Assembly (NCBI RefSeq): GCF_003667705.1
Contig: NZ_CP033019.1
Span: forward strand, 4,154,001-4,218,000
From: Janthinobacterium agaricidamnosum
Lineage (GTDB): Bacteria; Pseudomonadota; Gammaproteobacteria; Burkholderiales; Burkholderiaceae_D
Direction: 5' to 3'
Length of the DNA stretch: 64,000 bases
The translations under genes were made by a program, and so were the position numbers. The number at the start of each line of letters is the position of its first letter. The first letter of the stretch is position 1. A model generated the notes under the pieces. The model searched no databases. It worked only from the letters and a program-made list of their open reading frames with translations, and was not told where the DNA came from. Positions 1 through 8,089 of this stretch are shown in pieces.

Positions 1-460
1 GGCCGAACTGCACTTCCACTTCACGCTGCGCAAAATGGTCGCGGAAGTAGGCCGGGCTCCACTTGGCCATGGCGGGCCACTCATCCATCATGCCCGTGAT
101 GATGACGGGCTGGTTGGTCGAATAGTATTCGTCGAGGAATTCCTGCGCGGAGAGCCTGTCGCGGCGGGGAATCTCGGGCGGGCGCAGCTGGTTCAGCTTG
201 CGCTGGATATCGATCACCCAGTCGCGCTTGGCCAGGCGGTTCGACAGGCGCACGGCGCCGGCCAGGTAGGGACTGTGCAGCGCCAGCTCCACTTCGCGGC
301 GCGCCAGGGTTTCCGTGATGCCGGCCTTTTGCAGCACCGGCATCAGCGCCGACGGGTGGCTGCCCAGCATGAGGTTTTCCGCAATCCAGCTGCGCCACTC
401 GCGGCTCAGTTCCTGTTCCTGTTCCTGTTGCTTGACTCCGAATGCCGATACCGCCGCCAT
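1..460 (-). CDS. Cupin-like (JmjC/Cupin_8) protein, C-terminus cut by window edge
   Basis: Reads leftward from an ATG at 458-460 with a GAGGAGA ribosome site just upstream; 153 codons are visible before the window ends. The first 90 residues are a charged alpha-helical leader (Gln/Glu-rich start, then a segment about loss of Arg/Lys-rich helices). From about residue 115 it has NQPVIITGMMDEWPAM followed by a W-S-P-x-Y-F stretch, the usual entry to Cupin_8/JmjC-like domains (compare RPVVIRG...W in that family). Members are Fe(II)/2-oxoglutarate-type oxygenases or peptide hydroxylases; the HxD metal motif would lie beyond the edge, so activity cannot be judged. Family call is by motif; substrate unknown. 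Confidence 0.7.
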   Translation of the reverse strand, partial: MAAVSAFGVKQQEQEQELSREWRSWIAENLMLGSHPSALMPVLQKAGITETLARREVELALHSPYLAGAVRLSNRLAKRDWVIDIQRKLNQLRPPEIPRRDRLSAQEFLDEYYSTNQPVIITGMMDEWPAMAKWSPAYFRDHFAQREVEVQFG

Positions 461-541
461 CGCCCGTCTCCTCTTTTTTTATATGAACAAGCGGCCGGGT
501 CGCAATGCCACCCGGCCGCATCCTGCTACGCTAGCACACGG

Positions 542-2518
542 TTAGCGTACCTTCCACACCTCGGTCGCCAGCACGCCATTCGCGTCGCCATCGAGTTCCC
601 ACGAGAACGCGCCGCGCAAGCCCTGGTCCTTCACGTATTTCACCTTGGTGCCGATGACGGTCGGATCATCATAGCTCCACCACTGGCCGCCCGCCCCCGT
701 GTACAGGTACAGCTGCTTGGTCACGGGATGGTAGTAGCGCGTGCCGGCTTTGGCGACGAGGATTTTATAGTCCTCGATACCCGACTCGTACGTACCCGGC
801 GCCGTGCCCGTGGCCGCCTGGTACAAGCCATCGCCGTTCGGTCCCGGCGCCACGCCCGTCCAGCCGCGGCCATAGAACGGTATGCCCAGCAGCAGCTTGT
901 CGCGCGGCACGCCGGCGGCAATCATGTACTGCACCGCCTTGTCGCCCACGTATTCGCGCGCCATGCCCGTTGACGGATCGGCAGGGTCGGCAAACAGCTG
1001 GGCGTTGAAGTTGGTGCTGTTTTCCCAGCCGCCGTGGAAGTCGTACGTCATCAGGTTGATCCAGTCCATGTACTGCGAGTACAGGGCCGGTTCCGTGTTG
1101 TCGATCTTGTCCTTGCCGGCACCGACAGCGGCCGTCAACAGGTAGCGCTTGCCGTTGGCGGCGCCGAGCGCATCGAGCTGGCTGCGGAATTCCGCCATCA
1201 GCAAGGTGAAGTTGCGCTTGTCGTTGGGGCTGACCGTGTTGTACGGCTGGCCGCCGCCGACCGGGTATTCCCAGTCGATGTCGATGCCGTCAAAGATGTT
1301 GGCCGCCGCACCCACGCCGCCGCGACCGCCCTGCACCGGCAGGTTGCCCTTGATGTAGATATCGATACACGAGCGCACCATCTGCTTGCGCAGCGCATCG
1401 GTGGCCGAACCGACGGAGAAGTTCTTCGACCAGCTCCAGCCGCCCAGGGAAATGAACAACTTGAGGTTCGGGTGCGCCGCCTTCAGCTTTTTCAGCTGCA
1501 GGAAGTTGCCCGACAATGGAGCGTCCCACGGAATGGCCTGGCCATCGACGGTGCGCTTCGGCGTGCGGATGTAGTCGGCCTCTGCATCGCCGCCCGTGCC
1601 CGCGTCCGGCGAATTCGGATTCGTCGCGCCCGGCTCCGTCTTGGTGATCATGCCGCATTCGTAGCCGCCGTTTTTCGGATAGATATTGCCGAAGGCATAG
1701 TTAATGAAGGTCAACTTGTCGGCCACGCCGCTGGAATGCACGTTCGCCACCTCATAGTCGCGGCCATATACGCCCCATTGGGCGAAATAGGAACCGACTT
1801 CGCGGCCGGTTGGTGTCGGCGTTGGCGTCGGCGTCGGGGTAGGTGTCGGGGTTGGCGTTGGAGTCGGCGTTGGAGTCGGCGTTGGAGTCGGTGTCGGCGT
1901 TGGCGTCGGGGTTGGCGTCGGCGTGGTGCTGCAGATTTCCAGGCTGGTCCACGGCTTGCCCGTGCCGGCAGCGCCGCTGCTGGTCGACGGGTTGTCGCCC
2001 TGCGTCCAGTAGTTGGCGCGGTAATTCGTGCCCGCATAGCTGACGGTGGCGCCCGCGCTGTAGGCCGTGCCGGCTGCCCATGCCAATGCGCAGGTGCCGC
2101 CGGTTGGTGTCGGCGTCGGAGTGGGTGTCGGGGTTGGATTCGGCGTCGGGGTGGGCGTCGGGGTTGGCGTGGGAGTCGGTGTCGGGGTCGGCGTAGGAGT
2201 TGGCGTAGTTCCGCCATCGCACGTGCCGCCGGCGCTCCACAGGCTAGGCGTGGAAACGGGGTTCCAGCCCGAGCCCACGTGGTCGGTCTGCGTCACCAGG
2301 GCCGTGTAATTGGCGCCCAGGTAAGTGACCACCGTGCCCGCGTTGTACGTGCCGCCCTCTTGCCACGGCACGCAGGCGACCACCGTGCTGGCCGCCAGCA
2401 ATTGCGAGCCAGCCGGCGCGCTGGCATCGCCGCCACCGCCGCAAGCCGCCAGCACGCCACCGCTGGCCAGACATATCATCATGTTCCTGATCGTTTTTTT
2501 GAGTATTAAATTTTCCAC
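542..2518 (-). CDS. Lipoprotein GH18 chitinase with two chitin-binding modules
   Basis: Hydrolyses beta-1,4 chitin. GTG start at 2516-2518, preceded by AGGAG with a 5-base spacer; 658 residues. Order of parts: signal peptide with lipobox LAAC (Cys26) followed by a Gly run; a CBM5/12-like module at about 48-98; a Pro-Thr linker at about 103-139; a second CBM5/12 module at about 143-196 (typical WxxGTxYxxGxxVxYxGxxY pattern and WTQGDNP); a second, longer Pro-Thr linker at about 198-238; then the GH18 TIM barrel to the C-terminus. The catalytic signature DxxDxDxE is intact, with Glu417 as proton donor. The lipobox predicts attachment to a membrane rather than free secretion, although proteolysis in the linkers could release the enzyme. 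A chitin deacetylase or endo-N-acetylglucosaminidase is unlikely given the CBM pairing. An ATG 12 codons downstream is a possible alternative start. Confidence 0.93.
   Translation of the reverse strand: MENLILKKTIRNMMICLASGGVLAACGGGGDASAPAGSQLLAASTVVACVPWQEGGTYNAGTVVTYLGANYTALVTQTDHVGSGWNPVSTPSLWSAGGTCDGGTTPTPTPTPTPTPTPTPTPTPTPNPTPTPTPTPTPTGGTCALAWAAGTAYSAGATVSYAGTNYRANYWTQGDNPSTSSGAAGTGKPWTSLEICSTTPTPTPTPTPTPTPTPTPTPTPTPTPTPTPTPTPTPTPTGREVGSYFAQWGVYGRDYEVANVHSSGVADKLTFINYAFGNIYPKNGGYECGMITKTEPGATNPNSPDAGTGGDAEADYIRTPKRTVDGQAIPWDAPLSGNFLQLKKLKAAHPNLKLFISLGGWSWSKNFSVGSATDALRKQMVRSCIDIYIKGNLPVQGGRGGVGAAANIFDGIDIDWEYPVGGGQPYNTVSPNDKRNFTLLMAEFRSQLDALGAANGKRYLLTAAVGAGKDKIDNTEPALYSQYMDWINLMTYDFHGGWENSTNFNAQLFADPADPSTGMAREYVGDKAVQYMIAAGVPRDKLLLGIPFYGRGWTGVAPGPNGDGLYQAATGTAPGTYESGIEDYKILVAKAGTRYYHPVTKQLYLYTGAGGQWWSYDDPTVIGTKVKYVKDQGLRGAFSWELDGDANGVLATEVWKVR
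1806..1923. repeat. Tandem hexanucleotide repeat encoding Pro-Thr linker 2
   Basis: Near-perfect repeats of GGCGTT/GGCGTC/GGAGTC-type hexamers; on the coding (minus) strand they read as alternating Pro and Thr codons linking the second carbohydrate-binding module to the GH18 domain. Unit length is a multiple of three, so copy-number slippage changes linker length without shifting the frame. Confidence 0.85.
2101..2213. repeat. Tandem hexanucleotide repeat encoding Pro-Thr linker 1
   Basis: Same hexamer type as the block at 1806-1923 and encoding the linker between the two chitin-binding modules, with one Thr-to-Asn substitution near the middle. The two blocks are similar enough to recombine with each other, which would delete the second binding module in frame. 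Confidence 0.85.
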
Positions 2519-2543
2519 GCTGTCTCCTGTTCAGGTTTGCGGA

Positions 2544-2808
2544 AATACCACTCTGCTTCGATAAAAAGCTACCCTGTGATTTTGTTTTTCTGCAGTTGCA
2601 AGAACAGCATGCTGCTGAAAAAATAGGCGGTCAAGTGGTTTTGAAGTGGCCTCGAAGTGGGCAATACCACTTCGCACAAAAAGCGCAGCGGCTTATGCGA
2701 ACGGCGTGTTGTCCTACTGGACAATCAAAAAACGGCAGAGGGAGGATGAAAAAAGACGCTGGATCGGGAAAAGACAGACCAGTTTTTTAATACGCTGTAA
2801 GTGGTATT
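2544..2808. promoter_or_regulatory. Repeated AAGTGGTATT motif region upstream of the chitinase
   Basis: The 362 bases between the chitinase start and rlmD hold no convincing gene. They carry AATACCACT at 2544-2552, AAGTGG at 2633, 2644 and 2655 (exactly 11 bases apart), an inverted repeat CGAAGTGG-N6-CCACTTCG at 2653-2674, and AAGTGGTATT at 2799-2808, which is the reverse complement of AATACCACTT at 2663-2672. The spacing fits a dimeric or cooperative regulator binding one face of the helix. GntR-type regulators of chitin/GlcNAc use are a plausible partner, but that is inference. Confidence 0.5.
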
Positions 2809-2840
2809 GCTGTTGCTTGCTACGCCGTTGAATACGGCAG

Positions 2841-2868
2841 CGGCGGGTGCCTGCAAAGCCACCCGCCG
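2841..2868 (-). terminator. Hairpin downstream of rlmD
   Basis: CGGCGGGTG (2841-2849) pairs with CACCCGCCG (2860-2868), 10-base loop, 12 bases past the rlmD stop. There is no T-run, so it may be a Rho-assisted end or an mRNA-stabilising hairpin. Confidence 0.4.
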
Positions 2869-2880
2869 AGCCAGGCAGAA

Positions 2881-4224
2881 TTATTGAGGCAAATCAAACA
2901 CTGCCATGGATTCCACGTGCGAGGTATGCGGGAACATATTCACCACGCCCGCCTTGCTCAATACATAACCCGCTTCCAGCGCCAGGATGCCGGCGTCGCG
3001 CGCCAGGGTCGACGGGCTGCACGACACATACACGATACGCTTGGGCAGCAGGTCCGGACGCACTTGCGACAGGCCGACAAGCGCCTGGCACAGGGCCATG
3101 GCGCCATCGCGGGGTGGGTCGACGAGGATGCGATCAAACCGGCCCAGCGCGATCAGGTCGTCCGTCGTCACTTCGAACAGGTTACGCGTCGAGAACGAGG
3201 TTTTTTCCGCCAGGCCATTGGCCAGCGCGTTTTCCAGCGCCCGCTCCGTCAGGGTGGTGCTGCCTTCAATACCGAGCACTTCGCTGCCTTGCGTGGCCAG
3301 CGGCAACGTAAAATTGCCCAGGCCGCAGAACAGGTCGGCCACGCGGTCGGTCGGCTGCACTTCCAGCAAACGCAGGGCTTTCGATACCAGCACGCGGTTG
3401 ATGTGGTGGTTCACTTGCGTAAAATCAACAGGCTTGAACGGCATCTTGACGCCGAATTCCGGCAGCAGGTAGTGCAATTGCTTGTCCAGCGGATAGAACG
3501 GCACGGCCGTTTCCGGGCCCTTCACCTGCAGCCACCATTGCACGCCGTACTCGTCGGCAAAAGCCTTCAATTTCGTTTCATCGTCCGCCGTCAATGGCGC
3601 CATGATGCGCAAGACCATGGCGGTGACATCTTCGCCGACAGCCAGCTCGATCTGCGGCATCTGGTCGAAGATCGACAGCGACGCAATCAAGCCGCGCAGC
3701 GGCAGCAGCATGGCCGAGATGTGCGGCGGCAGGATTTCACAGCTATCCATGTCGGCGACAAACGCCGATTTCTTTTCGTGGAAGCCCACCAGCACGGCAT
3801 CTTTCTTCTTGACGTGGCGCACGGACAGGCGCGCGCGGTAGCGGTAGCCCCAGGTCGGACCATACATGGGGCGCATGATGCTTTGCGGACGTACCTTGCC
3901 GATATGCCACAGGTTGTCTTCCAGCACGCGCTGCTTGATCGCCACCTGCGCTGATGGTTCCAGGTGCTGCATCGAGCAGCCGCCGCAATTGTCGAAATGC
4001 TTGCACTTGGGCGTCACGCGCATGGACGATTCGCGGTGCAGCGCCGTCATGCGGGCCATTTCCCAGTTTTTCTTCTTCTTGAACGTCACAAAGCTGACGC
4101 GCTCGCCTGGCAGCGCGCCTTCGACAAACACGACCTTGCCCGGCGAGCCGTCTTCGTTCTCAATATGGCCAACGCCACGGGCGTCCATGTCGAGCGATTT
4201 GATTTCGATGATATTTTCTTGCAT
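2881..4224 (-). CDS. rlmD: 23S rRNA (uracil-C5)-methyltransferase RlmD
   Basis: Methylates U1939 of 23S rRNA using S-adenosylmethionine. 447 residues from the ATG at 4222-4224; an upstream in-frame TTG would add 18 residues that do not look like the family. The N-terminal region (IIEIKSLDMDARGVGH..) is a TRAM-type RNA-binding domain. Then comes a [4Fe-4S] cluster motif, C-K-H-F-D-N-C-G-G-C. The C-terminal Rossmann methyltransferase domain has DLFCGLGNF as SAM motif and the catalytic Cys in VYVSCSPSTLARD. The ending FDLPQ is typical of the family. It stands alone, downstream of rpoS with a 133-base gap. Confidence 0.95.
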   Translation of the reverse strand: MQENIIEIKSLDMDARGVGHIENEDGSPGKVVFVEGALPGERVSFVTFKKKKNWEMARMTALHRESSMRVTPKCKHFDNCGGCSMQHLEPSAQVAIKQRVLEDNLWHIGKVRPQSIMRPMYGPTWGYRYRARLSVRHVKKKDAVLVGFHEKKSAFVADMDSCEILPPHISAMLLPLRGLIASLSIFDQMPQIELAVGEDVTAMVLRIMAPLTADDETKLKAFADEYGVQWWLQVKGPETAVPFYPLDKQLHYLLPEFGVKMPFKPVDFTQVNHHINRVLVSKALRLLEVQPTDRVADLFCGLGNFTLPLATQGSEVLGIEGSTTLTERALENALANGLAEKTSFSTRNLFEVTTDDLIALGRFDRILVDPPRDGAMALCQALVGLSQVRPDLLPKRIVYVSCSPSTLARDAGILALEAGYVLSKAGVVNMFPHTSHVESMAVFDLPQ

Positions 4225-4357
4225 AGCGATCAATAGGTAAGAGTGGGCCAGGACGCAGGGCCGCGCTGGAACTTGCAAACAATGGGGGAAAGGTCAGGCG
4301 CCGCGAGCGGGGCGTATGATAGCAGATGCAGCCCCGGAAATACCGGGACCGGGCGTC

Positions 4358-5389
4358 CTAGAGCAGAGAGTCGCGCACGACGCCGCGCGCGGCCATAGCC
4401 CGTTTGAGTTTAATCAACGCTTCCTGCTGGATCTGGCGCACGCGCTCGCGCGTCACGCCCATTTCCTCGGCCAGGGTTTCCAGTGTGGCCGGATCGTCGT
4501 TGTCGAGGCCGAAACGGCGCATGATGACGACCCGTTGCTTGTCGGGCAGCTTGGTCAGCCAGTCGCGCACCAGCACCGTCATTTCATGGTGTTCCGCGCG
4601 CGCGTCGGGGCTGTCTTCGCTGGCGCCCGGTAACATGTCCATCAGCGACGACTGCGGATCGTTGTCGAGCGGCGCGTCGAGCGATGTGGCGTGCTCGGAC
4701 AGGGCCAGGATATCCTGCACCTCTTCCACGGGACGGCCCACGAGGTGAGCGATATCTTCCGCAGTGGCATCCTTGCCGTCGTGGTGCTGGGCTTCCAGGT
4801 GGTATTTGCCGCGCAAGATTTGATTCAGTTCGCGCACCATGTGCACGGGCAGGCGCACCGTGCGCGCCTGGTTCATGATGGCGCGCTCGATGCTCTGGCG
4901 TATCCACCAGGTGGCGTAGGTAGAGAAACGGAAACCGCGCTCGGGCTCGAACTTGTCGATGGCGCGCATCAGGCCGATGTTGCCCTCCTCGATCATGTCG
5001 AGCAGGACCACGCCGCGGTTGATGTAATGCTTGGCGATCGACACAACGAGGCGCAGGTTGTGCTCGATCATGGTTTGCCGGGCTTCGAAATTGCCCTGCT
5101 TGGCCAGGGTGGCGTAATGCACTTCTTGCGCCGCCGTCAGCAGGGGCCGCGTGCCGATCTGGTTCAGATAGTGCTGCGTGGTATCGGTCGACAGCTCGGC
5201 CGCCAGCACCTTTTTCAATTCATCGACACTTTCGACCACCACGCTGACGCTGGCTACCTCGCCGCCCTCGCCCGCGTCGACGGCGTCAATGCCGTCGAGC
5301 TCGCCGGTATCGTCCGTCACGACTTCATCCGCCCCGTCTTCCGGCAGTTCCGGGTCATCGTCCAGCTGATCGTGCGGCGCGTGTGTCAT
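4358..5389 (-). CDS. rpoS: RNA polymerase sigma factor RpoS
   Basis: General stress / stationary-phase sigma factor. 343 residues. Region 1.2 starts at about residue 75 ([13 protein letters not shown]). Region 2 carries [36 protein letters not shown] and [16 protein letters not shown]. Region 3 follows. Region 4 has the helix-turn-helix [20 protein letters not shown]. The first 50 residues are strongly acidic (many Asp/Glu) and longer than in enterobacterial RpoS. The gene begins 8 bases after the nlpD stop; in this conserved arrangement the main rpoS promoter usually lies inside nlpD. Confidence 0.97.
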   Translation of the reverse strand: MTHAPHDQLDDDPELPEDGADEVVTDDTGELDGIDAVDAGEGGEVASVSVVVESVDELKKVLAAELSTDTTQHYLNQIGTRPLLTAAQEVHYATLAKQGNFEARQTMIEHNLRLVVSIAKHYINRGVVLLDMIEEGNIGLMRAIDKFEPERGFRFSTYATWWIRQSIERAIMNQARTVRLPVHMVRELNQILRGKYHLEAQHHDGKDATAEDIAHLVGRPVEEVQDILALSEHATSLDAPLDNDPQSSLMDMLPGASEDSPDARAEHHEMTVLVRDWLTKLPDKQRVVIMRRFGLDNDDPATLETLAEEMGVTRERVRQIQQEALIKLKRAMAARGVVRDSLL

Positions 5390-5397
5390 TGCTTTAC

Positions 5398-6321
5398 CTA
5401 ACGGTTAGGCAGGAATTTCGAAGGGTCGACAGGCTTGCCCTGCTGGCGAATTTCAAAGTGCAGCTTCACGCGGTCGGCATCGGAATCGCCCATTTCAGCG
5501 ATGGCCTGGCCTTTGTTGACGTTCTGCCCTTCCTTCACCAGGATGCTGCGGTTATGCGCATATGCCGACAATAAACTATTACTGTGCTTCACGATGACAA
5601 GATTACCATAACCACGGATTCCGCTCCCGGCATACATGACTTTTCCCGCGCCGGCGGCCACCACTTGCTGGCCCGCCTTGCCGGCGATATCGACGCCCTT
5701 GTTCTTGCCTTCGTCAAAAGTGCCGATGACCTTGCCTTCGGAAGGCCACATCCAGCTGATCCTGTCGTCGCCAGGCGCCGATGCGGCAGGGGCTGCAGCG
5801 GCGGCGGCCGGTGCGGCGGCGACAGTTGCTGCCGGCCCGGGCGCCGGCTTGGCGTCGCCGGTGCCGCCATCGGCGCGCAGCTCGGCCAGGGTGGCGTCGG
5901 AATACGCGCGCTTCTCGCCGCGCGGGCCCGTTTTCTTCGGCACGGCAGGCGCGGCCGGCTTGATTTCCGTCGACGGCGGCATCACGACGGCCGACGTTTG
6001 CGCGCCGCCTGTCTCGCCAGTCGGCGGCAGCACGCGCAACACCTGGTCGACCTTGATGTCGTTTGGATTGCTCAAGTCGTTCCAGGCCACCAGGTCGCGG
6101 TAATTCTGGCCGTGCTCGAGGGCGATGCGCAACAGGGTGTCGCCGCGCTTGACCGTGTAATAGGCCGGATCGCGGTCGCGCGGATCGCTGGCGGCGGCAC
6201 TGCTGCTCGATGGATGGCGCTCAACGACGGGTGCCTGGACGCCCGTCGTGCCGCAACCGCTCAACAGCGCGGCCAAGGTGATGCTACATAGAAGTATGTT
6301 ACTTTTCTTAATCATTCGCAT
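5398..6321 (-). CDS. nlpD: NlpD-type lipoprotein: LysM plus degenerate LytM/M23 domain
   Basis: Probably an envelope activator of cell-wall amidases in daughter-cell separation. 307 residues; lipoprotein signal with lipobox LSGC at about residues 20-23. A LysM domain at about 53-97 ([18 protein letters not shown]) binds peptidoglycan. An Ala-rich spacer is followed by a C-terminal M23 fold at about 195-305. The first metal ligand of active M23 peptidases is missing (NKGVDIAG instead of HxGxDI) and HxH is changed to HNR, as in E. coli NlpD. A regulatory rather than hydrolytic role is therefore expected. Two in-frame ATGs (6319-6321 and 6313-6315) are possible starts. Confidence 0.93.
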   Translation of the reverse strand: MRMIKKSNILLCSITLAALLSGCGTTGVQAPVVERHPSSSSAAASDPRDRDPAYYTVKRGDTLLRIALEHGQNYRDLVAWNDLSNPNDIKVDQVLRVLPPTGETGGAQTSAVVMPPSTEIKPAAPAVPKKTGPRGEKRAYSDATLAELRADGGTGDAKPAPGPAATVAAAPAAAAAAPAASAPGDDRISWMWPSEGKVIGTFDEGKNKGVDIAGKAGQQVVAAGAGKVMYAGSGIRGYGNLVIVKHSNSLLSAYAHNRSILVKEGQNVNKGQAIAEMGDSDADRVKLHFEIRQQGKPVDPSKFLPNR

Positions 6322-6357
6322 GTAATTATATGTCCTGCTTGCTAGCTGATCCGGGGA

Positions 6358-7248
6358 TCATATGGTGCCCGGGCGCAAAGGCACGAAATGGCAATCTTCC
6401 AGGGTTTGGCTAGTCCATTCCATTTTCCCCACCCGGGTAATGAGTTGTAAGTGTTGCAATTTAGCCCCCACCGGCGCAACCAGACGCCCGCCGGGCGCCA
6501 GCTGTTCCAGCAAGGCTTGCGGGACTTCCAGGCCGGCTGCGGCAAGGATGATCCCGTCGAAGGGCGCCGCCTGCGGCAGGCCAAGCATACCATCTCCGTA
6601 CTGCAAGCGCAGATTCGACACGCGCAGCGGGCGCAAATTGGCCTTCGCCAGCTCGTGCAGGGGCCGGATGCGCTCGATCGAATACACCTCCTTCGCCACC
6701 AGCGACAGCACCGCCGCCTGGTAGCCGCAACCCGTGCCGATTTCCAGCACGCGCTGCAAGCTGCCGCCCTGGCGCATCATCTCGATCATGCGCGCGACGA
6801 TATACGGCTGCGAGATGGTCTGGTGGTGGCCGATGGGCAAGGAGGCGTCGATGTAGGCTTGCGACGCCAGCGCCTCGTCCATGAACAGGTGGCGCGGCAC
6901 GGCTTGCAGGGCGTCGAGCACCACCTGGTCCTTGACGCCCTGCTTCGCCACGCGGGCCACCATGGCCCGGCGCACGGCCTCCGAGACGAGCGGGTTTTGC
7001 CGCGGCGGCGACACCACGGCCGGCTGCGCCCGCTCATTGGCGATGGCTTGCGCGCGCGACGGCGCGATGGCCGCGTGCGCGCCATACGGCTGCGCCACGC
7101 CGCGCGCCGCGTTTTGCGCCGCATTCTGCGTGGCCGTCTGCGGCGTGGCGATCCTGGACTGGGCCAGCGACTGCCCCCCGCCCTGCCTGGCGGGCTTGCC
7201 GGCCAGCGAATCGAGGGAAAGGGGGAAGGTGCGCGGCTTGTCAGTCAT
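6358..7248 (-). CDS. pcm: Protein-L-isoaspartate O-methyltransferase
   Basis: Repairs isomerised Asp/Asn residues by SAM-dependent methylation. 296 residues, longer than the usual 205-220 because of an N-terminal Ala/Gln-rich extension of about 80 residues that looks unstructured. The catalytic domain follows from about residue 85 ([16 protein letters not shown]..). SAM motif [16 protein letters not shown] and the family's [15 protein letters not shown] motif are intact. The start is 9 bases past the surE stop, the usual surE-pcm order, so the two are very likely cotranscribed. The extension is seen in several Burkholderiales; its role is unknown. Confidence 0.94.
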   Translation of the reverse strand: MTDKPRTFPLSLDSLAGKPARQGGGQSLAQSRIATPQTATQNAAQNAARGVAQPYGAHAAIAPSRAQAIANERAQPAVVSPPRQNPLVSEAVRRAMVARVAKQGVKDQVVLDALQAVPRHLFMDEALASQAYIDASLPIGHHQTISQPYIVARMIEMMRQGGSLQRVLEIGTGCGYQAAVLSLVAKEVYSIERIRPLHELAKANLRPLRVSNLRLQYGDGMLGLPQAAPFDGIILAAAGLEVPQALLEQLAPGGRLVAPVGAKLQHLQLITRVGKMEWTSQTLEDCHFVPLRPGTI

Positions 7249-7257
7249 AGTGAGCGG

Positions 7258-7995
7258 TCATGCCAGGCCTTTCGCCAGTGCATCGAGTTGGGTGGTATGG
7301 GTCAGGTCGATCTGCAGCGGCGTGATCGATACTTGTCCATGTTCAACGGCGTAAAAGTCCGTGCCCGGGCCGCCTTCCTTGGCCGCGCCGGCGGGGCCGA
7401 TCCAGAAGATTTCACGGCCACGCGGGTCGAGCGCGCGGATCACGGGCTCGGCCGAATGACGCTTGCCCAGGCGCGTGGCCGCCATGCCTTGCAATTGCTC
7501 GTAAGGAATGGCGGGGATATTCACGTTCAGCAAATACGGTTTCTGCAGGGCGTCGAACTGGCGCTCGACGATTTCCCGCGCCACGCGGGCGGCCGCGTCC
7601 AGGTTGGCCCAGCCGAACTGCGACTGGGAAAAGGCGATGGCGGGAATGCCGAACAGATAGCCTTCGGTGGCGGCGGCCACAGTGCCCGAGTACAGGGTGT
7701 CGTCGCCCATGTTGGGGCCATTGTTGATACCGGACACCACCAGGTCGGGACGTTCGATGAGCATGCCCGTCAACGCCACGTGCACGCAGTCGGTGGGCGT
7801 GCCGTTGACAAAATAAAAGCCGTTGGCAGCCTTGTGCACGGACAAAGGCCGGTCCAGCGACAGCGAATTGGACGCGCCCGAACGGTTGCTGTCGGGCGCC
7901 ACCACCACGATGTCGGCAATGGGCGCGAGCGCGTCGGCCAGGGCCGCCAGGCCTGGCGCCAGGTAACCGTCGTCGTTACTGATAAGGATTCTCAT
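7258..7995 (-). CDS. surE: 5'/3'-nucleotidase SurE
   Basis: Nucleoside-monophosphate phosphatase linked to stationary-phase survival. 245 residues, normal length. Opens with [16 protein letters not shown], containing the metal-binding DD pair. Further family motifs are [18 protein letters not shown] and [19 protein letters not shown] (metal-binding Asn). First gene of the surE-pcm-nlpD-rpoS block; the promoter should lie in the 95 bases between it and the KGG/TPR gene. Confidence 0.96.
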   Translation of the reverse strand: MRILISNDDGYLAPGLAALADALAPIADIVVVAPDSNRSGASNSLSLDRPLSVHKAANGFYFVNGTPTDCVHVALTGMLIERPDLVVSGINNGPNMGDDTLYSGTVAAATEGYLFGIPAIAFSQSQFGWANLDAAARVAREIVERQFDALQKPYLLNVNIPAIPYEQLQGMAATRLGKRHSAEPVIRALDPRGREIFWIGPAGAAKEGGPGTDFYAVEHGQVSITPLQIDLTHTTQLDALAKGLA

Positions 7996-8089
7996 AACGA
8001 GATTTTACCTGAAGCAATGCCCACACTGCGCATGCCGCACGCCGATAGGCAGCATTTTTTGTGCCGCCGCGCGAACCTGGCGCGCAAGC

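Noticed and set aside
1806..2213. Direct repeats suggesting a CRISPR array or satellite
   Set aside because: Unit is 6 bases without spacers and is in frame as Pro-Thr codons of the chitinase linkers.
2596..2831. Two short overlapping plus-strand frames between chitinase and rlmD
   Set aside because: No ribosome site or family similarity; the region is better explained as regulatory repeats.
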